A stretch of DNA of 64,000 nt from Lepidurus packardi (taxonomy: Eukaryota > Arthropoda > Branchiopoda > Notostraca > Triopsidae). Position 1 is the stretch's first letter. Every line of letters starts with the position of its first letter. Below the pieces are notes generated by a model. It was not told where the DNA came from. It saw nothing but the letters and a program-made list of their open reading frames with translations, and did no database searches. Of the stretch, positions 58,501 to 64,000 are shown piece after piece. The position numbers and the translations under genes were made by a program. The DNA is taken from contig JAKZAN010000002.1 of assembly GCA_023053545.1 (NCBI GenBank), forward strand, positions 5,130,375 to 5,194,374, written 5' to 3'.

Positions 58501-61278
58501 TAATCTATGAAACTAATAAATCAATTCTAAAAATTCTAAAAATAAAAAAGAATTAATTTCAGAAAATAATGTTATTTTTTATAGAACTAAGAAATTTTAA
58601 ATTAATCAATGAATATTTTTTTTAATACACTAATCATTCATTTCTAAAAAGTAATAGGATTTTTCTATAAATTAAGAAAGGGTACAATATTTTTTTTTCT
58701 TTTTAACATTTAAAGAAAGGAGTTAGCTGCTGAGGATGTGGTAGACAGTGGAGACGACGGTTACGGTTGAACCAGGCATGGATAGTGAAAGCTGGGAGAT
58801 CAATCTCGATTTCCATATGCAAACGAGCCTTTTTTCCAGTGTATACAGTAACGATATAAATGGGTATCTGCTATATGGCAAAGGAATAGAAGCAGTCCCT
58901 GCAAACTGGCCTTGGCTTTTTTGAATCTGACTTGTGGCGAAAAACCCCGCCATTTTGTTCTTTCTTTGCTTGGATTTGATTTCCATTGCGTACTTTTGCA
59001 GATTTCTCTAGAATGTGCCCAAACAAATAAATAAAGCAAATTCTAAAAATACAAAATATTTTTTTACGATTTTTTAGTACATTTAAATAATTATTAATTA
59101 ATTTTAAAATTACATATTAATTTAAAAAATCAAAAAGGAAGAAGATATGTAGTTTTGAGGTTTAATTCTCGAACTATTTTGTCCGAGAAGCACGAGAGAA
59201 GATGCTTTCCCACGCTCTCCTAAACACCCTTCGGATTGGCAACTGTAAATACAACCCAATAGCACTCGAAACTCGAGTAAAGAAAGCTGCGCGAAACACC
59301 CACCCACCCTCTCTCCGGATGTATTGAGACACCGCACTTGACGTGATGACAGGGTAGTCTTCAGGGGGTTCAGGCCCCGCCAATGTGTAAATCCTTCGGC
59401 GACGAAATTTGACAACCAATAGTTCCCATATGTTCCTCTCTTCAAGTTTTTCCTTTTCTTGTTAAAAACTCCGTGAAAAGAGCTCTCCAGTTCAAGATCA
59501 AGCCTGTACTAATCTGAGGAATGCGTTCTTTCAATTGGATTGAAAGAATCCGTGGCGAGTGACTTGGGTAACACGTCTGACACCATCAAAGCGTCCAAAA
59601 AATCGTGCGGGAATGTCATTCACCACTGGGGAGGGATTCTCCGAGGATCGTCAGGATTATCCGAGCAATGGGAGTAAAAAACGTTCGCCTAGCACGCAAG
59701 TCCACATGGCAGTTTGTTTCAAACCTTTTACCACCCCCGAAACGTCTCAGCTTGCAGGGTAGAACTGAGTTGCGACCGATGTATGCACAAGAAAATTGAT
59801 GTTTTAAGGATCCCCGGTTATTTTTTCATTTGCGACTTCACTTAAACGACTGTATACTCGTAGGTCCATGTAATGTAGTGTGTTTGAATTGGCTTGGAGG
59901 AGTCTGCGCGCCGCACTACACTACTAAAGACTCACTTGTGCATCTTAGACCCCCGCTTTCGGCACTGAGCCACTGGAACAAGAATGCATACGCTACACTC
60001 GGGTCTCCCGGCTCTGGGTCCATGAGGTTTCAGGGGGGTGGGATGGAGCGTCTAGTAAAAGTGTATGTGTATATCTATATTCCCTTTAAGATATTCGGAA
60101 AGAAAGGTAGAGGAGACCCAGAATGCCCATCGGCAATACAACCAAGGGTGTAGAGGAGTAGAGGAATGCTTTTAGGCAGACCAACCTCCAAGCTTTGGGC
60201 CCCTCGATGGGTGAAGATGAGAGAGAAAGGAAGAGGTGGACCCCGGCAAGCCGGGAACTGACCAGAACCAACGTGAATAGCACGAGATGGCTGCTTAGAA
60301 GTCTGCTGTTTTACCTGACCAAGCGTTTTTGAAACGGGAAGGTGGAGGGCAGAAAGACAAGAGAGGAGAGAGATGAGATTGAATCTCTTCCGATTCCGAC
60401 CTCTTGACATGGACACAACCGTGAACGGCAAACGAAGCTGAAAGTTGAAGAAGACAAGGGATACGAGGTTCTAAAGCTTGGATTTGGGGTAAACAAGTTC
60501 GTTAGTCTGGAGAAGAACGTCCTTTGGGGTTGTGTGGCTCGCGCCCCGGTTTAGTCTTTGATCTCACTTCATTAACATGGAAATCGAACATGGGCGATTG
60601 GGCATGCTGGGCATTTCGAGTCAGCCAGAAGGTCAGGTACAGAACTTAGTGGGGAGACTTTCTGCTTTCTGGTCTAACTCAAGGGACAAGACGGATTACC
60701 AGCGTTAAACTTGTGTTAGAAGGGGTTGCGGGTGGAGGTTGAGGTTGCGGTGCCACGTTGGGACTACGTTGAAGCTTTGGGCCTGACCTCCAGGCGGCGT
60801 AGAAAGCGAGACGCGAGATGCAACTGTAAACGGAATGGGACTGGTTAGAACAGTAGAAAGTGAGGTCTTGTTTGCCTAACCTAAACGGCATTGGAATGCG
60901 TTAATCACTAATCAGTGGGTTCTTGTGTCGGAGCAGACTCGAGATTATAGTCTATCGATGAGACTGAAGAGAAAGGAGAAGCTACTACCAGCTATCGTGT
61001 TCTGTCGAAGCTTAGAAGAAGAGGCGGCCAGGTTTACCCGAGGGGATCAATGACGTGGATGGGTCATCCTGGGGAACGTAAAAGTTACCTTTATGTGGTC
61101 GTTTGTCCAACTGTTCTTTACCTGATGGAGCTGTCGGCTTGTCCGCGAGTAAGGTTTTATCATCTGAGCAATCCAAATCGGGGATTGAACCCGAAGGAGA
61201 CGACGACACTACACGCGGCTTGCATTGCAAGAACAAAAACTTGAATCGACTTTTCCACGTGGTAGGCATGACTCCCAT
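22239..61278 (-). CDS. Long RGS3-like protein with C2, PDZ, DH, PH and RGS domains (whole locus)
   Basis: Signalling scaffold predicted to act at the membrane: a C-terminal RGS box that speeds GTP hydrolysis by Gi/Gq-type alpha subunits, and an internal RhoGEF-like DH-PH pair. The 27-exon path (transcript order, minus) is 61122-61278, 51341-55141, 51197-51255, 50351-50514, 50209-50263, 49814-49910, 49516-49735, 49253-49378, 48174-48657, 47071-47202, 46770-46856, 46561-46671, 46371-46466, 45820-45945, 45614-45695, 45404-45506, 45148-45186, 43066-43990, 40299-40679, 32310-32397, 32131-32199, 31924-32057, 31707-31860, 30526-30719, 29181-29263, 25352-25482 and 22239-22603. All phases fit; about 2820 residues. 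The weakest joint is 43066 to 40679: an acceptor at 40696 looks better but is out of phase, so a small exon may be missing. The first exon is also tentative; translation could begin at MLKWAIG (55124). Confidence 0.8.
22604..25351. other. RGS locus intron between the two RGS-box exons
   Basis: 2.7 kb. No exon, RNA gene or complete element seen. CTTTCTTATGCAAGGC at about 25170 matches part of the repeat family at 37451-37786. Confidence 0.5.
25352..25482 (-). CDS. RGS locus exon: start of the RGS box, shared by all isoforms
   Basis: Reads [20 protein letters not shown] then [17 protein letters not shown], the lead-in helix and first helix of R4-type RGS boxes. It accepts phase-2 upstream exons, and three candidates end in that phase (29181-29263, 26755-26894, 26215-26396). 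Confidence 0.93.
26215..26396 (-). CDS. Alternative first exon for a short RGS isoform
   Basis: Begins ATG at 26396 ([20 protein letters not shown]), ends FLKFFKR at a GTCAGT donor in phase 2. It joins the shared exon at 25482 to give a 225-residue protein, the size of a simple R4 RGS. The N-terminus is basic and amphipathic, as R4 N-termini that bind membranes are. No acceptor is needed: a TATA-like element lies 200 bp upstream. Exonic status is inferred from frame, donor, phase and family logic. Confidence 0.65.
26568..26597 (-). promoter_or_regulatory. TATA-like element and initiator for the short RGS isoform
   Basis: Minus strand CCTTTATAAC (26588-26597) followed by GTTCAGTGA (about 26572-26579), an arthropod-type TCAGT initiator. 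The TATA-to-initiator spacing (about 20 bp) is shorter than the usual 30, so the true start may be a little downstream. Confidence 0.4.
26755..26894 (-). CDS. Candidate further alternative exon of the RGS locus
   Basis: Acceptor GGATTCCAG, 140 bp, donor GTTAAA; phase 0 in, phase 2 out, so it could also feed the shared exon at 25482. It reads [17 protein letters not shown] and [19 protein letters not shown], basic like the other alternative N-terminus. No ATG is present, so it needs an upstream exon that I could not find. Confidence 0.4.
27431..27760. repeat. Three tandem copies of a 121-125 bp unit with an internal palindrome
   Basis: CTACGTATTAGAAAGGA(C/T)TATTG recurs at 27431, 27552 and 27677, each followed by CTTGACCATTAGCCTA. 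Copies 2 and 3 are joined by ATGAGCACATCGACGTACG and its inverse, a palindrome of about 32 bp at 27635-27668. Confidence 0.85.
28654..28996 (+). CDS. Possible small nested gene on the opposite strand of an RGS intron
   Basis: Unrecognised. Exon 1 28654-28719 ([20 protein letters not shown], donor GTACGTAAGT region, cut before GTAAGT) joins in phase 0 to 28799 (acceptor CGGTTTCAG, branch-like CTGACTTAAT). Exon 2 reads [20 protein letters not shown] and [15 protein letters not shown]. Either it stops at TGA 28994-28996 (87 residues) or it splices again at GTAAAG (28920). The [11 protein letters not shown] helix faintly recalls a motif next to DDT/WAKZ regions of chromatin factors; I would not rely on that. 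Splice signals on this strand are good and the composition looks coding. Confidence 0.4.
29181..29263 (-). CDS. RGS locus exon (linker ahead of the RGS box)
   Basis: Acceptor TTTTTGCAG, donor GTAAGT. Reads [20 protein letters not shown] then EAKWRRG. Phase 0 in, phase 2 out, joining 30526 to 25482 without adjustment. Confidence 0.75.
29466..29528. repeat. Three 21-bp tandem units each carrying ACGTGACC
   Basis: TAATCCACGTGACCAATCGGG, with two variants, starts at 29466, 29487 and 29508, an exact 21-bp period (two DNA turns). The first unit is a full CACGTG E-box; the others read TACGTG. Confidence 0.8.
30526..30719 (-). CDS. RGS locus linker exon
   Basis: Acceptor TTTTCTCTAG, donor GTAAGT. 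Reads [20 protein letters not shown] and [19 protein letters not shown]. Low complexity and basic, no known domain. Phase 1 in, phase 0 out. Confidence 0.75.
31707..32397 (-). CDS. RGS locus linker, four short exons
   Basis: Exons 32310-32397, 32131-32199, 31924-32057 and 31707-31860, with consistent phases 0/1/1/0/1. They encode [58 protein letters not shown] and [20 protein letters not shown]: Ser/Pro-rich linker with likely phosphorylation sites and no fold I recognise. For the last exon the acceptor after TTGAATAG keeps phase; a second AG 11 bp later does not. Confidence 0.7.
34131..34641. repeat. Diverged tandem duplication, offset about 340 bp
   Basis: CTGGAACGAATG, ATCTAGAA(C/T), AAGTTTAGCTATAGTTAAC and GAGCTGAAGACGAGCCCCCT occur in the same order in about 34131-34305 and 34474-34641. 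Confidence 0.7.
35786..36345. repeat. Diverged duplication, offset about 340 bp
   Basis: Shared blocks in order include CGTCGCTAAAGC, CAGGCAGGGATATG-like, GAGTGTTTCCTTTCAA(A/G)GAGC and ACATGATTACTGCAAGACAC, with GAACAATGAATTCCAGC also doubled inside the first copy. Confidence 0.7.
37451..37786. mobile_element. Two tandem 168-bp copies of the element family also seen at 424-593
   Basis: Units 37451-37618 and 37619-37786 are over 90 percent alike by eye. Each ends AGCTACGGTATACGGGCACC and contains AACAAA(C/T)ATCAGCGCCATCTG, matching the collagen-intron MITE in inverse orientation. The other half, TAGCTACAAGTTTCTTATGC, recurs alone near 27035. They lie in an RGS intron and are non-coding. Confidence 0.75.
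40299..40679 (-). CDS. RGS locus linker exon
   Basis: Reads [20 protein letters not shown] and [19 protein letters not shown], ending NPQ at a GTAAAT donor (phase 0). Thr/Ser-rich. The better acceptor TTTTATAG would start the exon at 40695 in phase 2, which does not fit the preceding exon; AGCAG at 40680 keeps phase. One small upstream exon may be missing. Confidence 0.6.
40696..43065. other. RGS locus intron
   Basis: 2.4 kb. Holds three tandem copies (about 41164, 41272, 41381) of a 110-bp unit beginning ATTCACTGTTGCTCC(C)TCAATTG. A minus-strand reading frame at about 40926-41042 ([18 protein letters not shown]) has a possible donor but no matching acceptor, so it is not called. Confidence 0.5.
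43066..43990 (-). CDS. RGS locus linker exon (925 bp)
   Basis: Acceptor CGAATAACAG, donor GTAGTT. Encodes 308 residues such as [60 protein letters not shown] and [18 protein letters not shown]. Pro/Ser-rich with an acidic stretch; no known domain. It directly follows the PH-domain exons. Confidence 0.8.
44750..45069. mobile_element. 320-bp inverted-repeat element in an RGS intron
   Basis: Long imperfect terminal inverted repeats: left ACGACTCGACATAAGGA then CCCGACAGAAGGACGC, right the inverse (CGTCCTTTTGTCGAGTCGT). The similarity runs about 90 bp inward through CCATAATCTTGTAA and TTTCGAGTTTAAAA. It is non-coding, so a foldback or MITE-like element. No target duplication was found. Confidence 0.7.
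45148..45945 (-). CDS. RGS locus exons: PH domain
   Basis: Exons 45820-45945, 45614-45695, 45404-45506 and 45148-45186. They encode [64 protein letters not shown] and [15 protein letters not shown]. This is the strand order and final helix of a PH domain as found after DH domains (GEL...R...LFTDMLLLT). Phases 0/0/1/2/2. Confidence 0.8.
46371..47202 (-). CDS. RGS locus exons: diverged DH (RhoGEF) domain
   Basis: Exons 47071-47202, 46770-46856, 46561-46671 and 46371-46466, all phase 0. CR1-like [20 protein letters not shown], then [11 protein letters not shown]2-like [38 protein letters not shown]; and the CR3 signature [19 protein letters not shown] identity rests on the order of helices, the PIQ-x3-KL-x2-ML pattern and the PH domain directly behind. 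Conservation is weak in CR1, so exchange activity is uncertain. Confidence 0.7.
46518..46700. repeat. Homopolymer T and A tracts flanking one DH exon
   Basis: About 31 T at 46528-46558 and about 19 A at 46682-46700, on either side of the 111-bp exon 46561-46671. The T tract begins 2 bp past that exon's donor (minus-strand GTAAAA). Confidence 0.9.
48174..48657 (-). CDS. RGS locus exon between PDZ and DH
   Basis: Acceptor TGCGTGCAG. The first residues finish the PDZ domain (LTLEVYRKS). The rest is Ser/Pro linker ([36 protein letters not shown]). It ends at a GTGTAA donor in phase 0; without splicing, TAA follows one codon later, so a truncated C2-PDZ isoform ending here is also possible. Confidence 0.8.
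48794..49184. repeat. Tandem duplication in an RGS intron, unit about 205 bp
   Basis: 48794-48978 and 48999-49184 are close copies (TGTTCTTTTTTAACTTTTGA, CACTAGAAACCAAAATAA, CATTGTAATAATT(T/C)GAAG, CACTGATTTAAG). Very few differences by eye, so recent. The terminal motif CTTTTGAAATTCACTGATT is further repeated at 49187-49235. Confidence 0.85.
49253..49910 (-). CDS. RGS locus exons: end of C2 and PDZ domain
   Basis: Exons 49814-49910 ([15 protein letters not shown], the end of the C2 region), 49516-49735 and 49253-49378. [20 protein letters not shown] with GYGF as the carboxylate-binding loop, then [38 protein letters not shown]. Acceptors and donors are good and phases 1, 2 and 2 agree. The acidic stretch [13 protein letters not shown] precedes the PDZ. 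Confidence 0.92.
50209..51255 (-). CDS. RGS locus exons: C2 domain
   Basis: Exons 51197-51255, 50351-50514 and 50209-50263, preceded by the last 30 codons of the large exon ([16 protein letters not shown]). They encode [64 protein letters not shown] and [16 protein letters not shown]. This is the C2 domain of the RGS3 type (GLLTIHV, NP.F...[12 protein letters not shown]). The classical pairs of calcium-binding Asp are not all present. The intron 50515-51196 is a long run of degenerate GAAATTTCTT-like repeats. Confidence 0.93.
51341..55141 (-). CDS. RGS locus large exon: 1260-residue disordered N-terminal region
   Basis: One uninterrupted reading frame of 3.8 kb. It starts after acceptor GTGGTAG (55142) in phase 1 and ends at GTATAG (51340). 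The likely internal start is [20 protein letters not shown] at 55124. Composition is Ser-, Pro-, Asn- and His-rich with poly-Ser runs, basic patches ([13 protein letters not shown]), PXXP stretches ([20 protein letters not shown]) and acidic runs ([16 protein letters not shown]). Short conserved-looking helices occur, for example [20 protein letters not shown] and [20 protein letters not shown]. No globular domain was seen until the C2 begins at its end. It is GC-richer than the flanking introns, as long coding exons in this window are. Confidence 0.9.
55142..61121. other. First large intron / upstream region of the RGS locus
   Basis: 6 kb without a confident exon. AT-rich tracts at 57770-58060, 58490-58720 and 59040-59135; C10A14 run at 56058; TTTA microsatellite at 56325-56345. 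A 19-bp minus-strand segment at 56398-56416 has both a good acceptor and a GTAAGA donor. If MLKWAIG at 55124 is used, a promoter should lie near here, but none is obvious. Confidence 0.5.
61122..61278 (-). CDS. Candidate first coding exon of the long RGS isoform
   Basis: ATG at 61278 opens [20 protein letters not shown] and runs through [16 protein letters not shown] to KPTAPSG, with a GTAAAG donor in phase 1. That phase matches the acceptor of the large exon at 55142, which then reads [11 protein letters not shown] second donor, GTAACT after 61089, is also phase 1 and would add 11 residues. Basic-aromatic N-terminus with one Cys. Linkage over 6 kb is inferred only from phase. Confidence 0.5.
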
Positions 61279-63842
61279 AGAGCTTTCCAATCTCCCACCA
61301 ACGAAGCGGGTGAAATTGGTTCTTTCAGATTCCCATTCTCAACTTCCAAACCCCCTAAATTCGGAAGGGTTGTTACCGAGTACACGTCCAAAGGATTGTA
61401 CCTATTAGCCTGACACACCCTGGCTCCCCAAACACTTTAATTTGCGGGTTTGAATTGTTTTCTCGATGCACTACAACGTAGCAAACCACACCAGTCACTT
61501 GTGTGTCTTTCCAAAGGTATTAAAGGCGTTGGTCGGTTTCCTAAAACTGAGACCTCCGCAGTGGTGGAGGAGCTAACGTACTAAAGTTTTAACCCTCTTC
61601 GAGCACAAACGTACTCTACTGAACTGTATGGTACGCTTTTACCAACGAACACTTCCCCGCCTCTAAAACTTGCCACTATCATTATGTATTCCACAACAAC
61701 CCCTCTCCTCTACCTCCAACGATTCACAGACATTCAAAGTCCCTAACTTTAGCTCTCGGGGGTTGTGATTCTAACCTTTTTTCTAACGAACCTCCCCAAC
61801 TTCGGCCAGCTGTCGACCCCATAATGGTTCCTGCCTTATCCTGCTCATACGGCCATACGTTTTTGATTCCAACTGTCCCTTTGAGTACACACGCTTCAGT
61901 ACCGTACCGTACCAGTGGAATACAAGCAAATTGGATGTCCCATGAGCCATGAGCTTCACACGGGAAACGTCAGTGGGTCACAGTTTAGGTTACTTCAAGG
62001 AATACATACTTCTTAATGGCTGGGTTTGGGGGTAATTTGGAAGATTCGGATTTGGAACTGTTGACCTAAACTTCCTGTCCGTTGCGTTTGTTGGATTGCC
62101 GGATTGCCATCTACATTTCATTTCCCATGGCAAATGGAACCTGCCCACGGTCGTCAGGAAGTCCCCCGAAGCTATTACACTAGTAAAAACCGAGTGGGAA
62201 TTGAAATTTTACATTCGAATTGAGGAAAAACATAAAGAAAGGAAGCTTTTTTGTACTAACGAGGATGAACTTTCGGCTTTGGAATGCAGAGTTTAGATTT
62301 GGGGTTTTTAGGTGTTTTGTAGGGAAAGGGCGAAGACGTTGGGGATTTATTTGATAGACTTTGTTAAAGACGTTCATTAGGCGTTTCCAAGGTAAAAAGG
62401 AATGAAAGAAGAGTCAAAGCACCCAAAAAAAATTGCCTTTGCCGGCACCCCGGGCTTCATCTCGATCTATTGGGGCTTTTCGTCCGGGTTTTCATGGTTT
62501 ATCAAGCCAAATTGCCTCTTGTATAGCAGGGTTTATTGGAGGGCGGTAAAATGGGGTGGGGATGGGTGCAGGCCGCGCTCTATGAAAGATGCTGCATGAT
62601 CCGATCCAATGTTCGCGAAAGCCAACGGTCGTTTGCTAGATCGTCGATGTATGGTTTGGTGCCCGACATCCCCCCTCTTCCTAACGCAGGATACGCAGAA
62701 CCAGAGCGGGTGCTGAGGGAACGAGGTGGAGGCAGAGGGTGCTGCGCAACAATGAAATTTAGAGCACCAAAGGCATATGACGCTAACCGTACGCCGTTTG
62801 CCTCATGCTGGATGTAATTTGAACTGACAAGACACGCTGGGGGGATTTTGATACCCTTTGGCTCGAGCCGAGACACTTTTAACCCTCCCCCCCTTTTAGG
62901 ATTAAGGTCTGTATATGATAGTACTGTACTGTATGCATAGGGTTGTCATTTAATTTTACAAATTTCTTCAATTCAAATTTTCTAAAATTCGCAACAGTCA
63001 AGTTTCCAAAAAATAAAGAACGTTTAGTACAACAAGATACTGCAACGACATTGGACATGAATGGTAAACAGGGCAGGAGAGAGGCTGCGTGATCTATGCC
63101 GATCCGATCCGATGATGTATTCATGATCTATGCCGTTCCTTTGATCTATGGATGATCCATGCCGATGTAATGTTCCATCGATGATCCAATCCGATGTTCG
63201 CGAAAGCCAACTGTCGTTTTGGAAGATGAAATTGTTCCAAACTTGAGAATTAGAATGATTTAAGAGGTTCGTGTCGAGTAACGCCTGTGTCGAAAGTTTC
63301 TATGTTGGAAAAGGAAAGTTTGCCATTGATCACACTTCACACTGATTAGAATGAGGCGGGTACATCCTCCGTACATGTCTAGTTTATCTTATACATGTAA
63401 TATGTTTTGATTTTCCTAAAATTTTGGGTGTGATAATGGTCCTTTTGGCTTCACTTGGCCTTGTTTTCATTTTCTATCGAGCTCAGCCCAATCCTAGGAG
63501 GTCATTCGGTAAATAGAAACCACTGAGCGCCGTGTTGGTATCATCTCCTGCCGAAAGGGAAGAGATGCTTTCATTTTCCTTTGATTGCAACCTGGCCTGT
63601 GGTCATACAAGTCATCGGTATGCCATTCCTTTCACTCCCGTTAGCGAAAGGACAAGATTGGAGTGTCTTGGATCGAGATTTCGTTTGCAACACGCACACA
63701 CACACAAAAAGCGAGAGGGAGAAAGTCCGTTGTACAGTACAACATTGTACCGAAGCTGTAGTTGGGTTATGTTTATGACAGTCAAATATATTATCCAAGA
63801 AAGTTCGTTTTGCATGGCGGTATCTTAAAAAGAAAAACTTAC
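61279..63842. other. Upstream flank of the RGS locus
   Basis: No exon that I can support. GATGTTCGCGAAAGCCAAC is shared by about 62608 and 63192. GATCTATGCCG/GATCCATGCCG repeats occur at 63090-63165, and a GGATTGCC doublet at 62092. Confidence 0.4.
63690..63707. repeat. CA microsatellite
   Basis: About eight CA units (CACGCACACACACACA) on the plus strand. Confidence 0.8.
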
Positions 63843-63936
63843 CGGTACAGATACTTTTTTGGCCATTTGCAAGACGACCTTCTATGTGCGAAAAGAGATC
63901 GTACCTGGCGACCACACGCTCTTGCGGGCTCCGTAC
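63843..63936 (-). CDS. Candidate exon (94 bp), possibly an alternative 5' exon of the RGS locus
   Basis: Acceptor TAATAAGCAG, donor GTAAGT, phase 0 in and phase 1 out. Reads VRSPQERVVARYDLFSHIEG and RLANGQKSICTG. Out-phase matches the large exon at 55141. Gene membership is unproved; the next exon would lie outside the window. Confidence 0.4.
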
Positions 63937-64000
63937 CTGCTTATTAAGGGTCGTGCATATGATGGCGGCAGTGTGTTTGATTGTGCCATCCAGTCCAGGA

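Noticed and set aside
59559-60431. Overlapping frames suggestive of a decayed transposase
   Set aside because: No catalytic motif, no terminal repeats, no consistent frame.
62536-62876. Overlapping frames on both strands near 62.7 kb
   Set aside because: No splice sites or homology; cannot tell coding from chance.

Overview
The window is nuclear DNA of an invertebrate animal, most likely an arthropod or another ecdysozoan. Spliced genes with GT-AG introns of about 50 to 80 bp fill the left third. A type IV collagen, a pickpocket-like DEG/ENaC channel subunit, an insect-type alpha-1,3-fucosyltransferase and a patch of CCTAA (TTAGG-type) repeats agree with this. No species can be named from sequence alone. 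Exons below were placed by hand from splice signals, reading phase and family similarity.

Left third (1-20650), gene-dense. A collagen IV alpha chain lies on the minus strand and its N-terminal six exons are in the window. An unrecognised plus-strand model (2884-3686) follows, then cyclin H (plus), ribosomal protein S15A/uS8 (minus), a DEG/ENaC subunit (minus), an intronless GT10 alpha-1,3-fucosyltransferase (minus), a SMYD-family SET/MYND methyltransferase (minus), the ESCRT-III subunit CHMP6 (minus) and the WW-PIN RNA-surveillance nuclease SWT1 (plus). A non-autonomous hAT element with a perfect 8-bp target duplication (11997-12236) sits beside a Ty3/Gypsy integrase fossil.

Right two thirds (22239 to at least 61278), one minus-strand locus. 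It encodes a very long RGS protein. I assembled 27 coding exons with compatible phases, about 2820 residues in all. The order is a large disordered N-terminus, C2, PDZ, a diverged DH (RhoGEF) domain, PH, a long low-complexity linker and a C-terminal RGS box. C2-PDZ-RGS is the layout of RGS3; the DH-PH pair in the middle is the surprise. A TATA-associated internal first exon at 26215-26396 would give a 225-residue protein that is almost only the RGS box. The long introns hold MITE-like elements, several diverged tandem duplications, a triple 21-bp repeat carrying ACGTGACC, and a possible nested plus-strand gene at 28654-28996.

Recurrent theme: short local duplications that copied the edge of an exon (SMYD exon 6, CHMP6 exon 1, SWT1 exon 8), leaving decoy splice sites or a decoy start next to the working one. 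The genes do not form a pathway; they are ordinary housekeeping and signalling neighbours.
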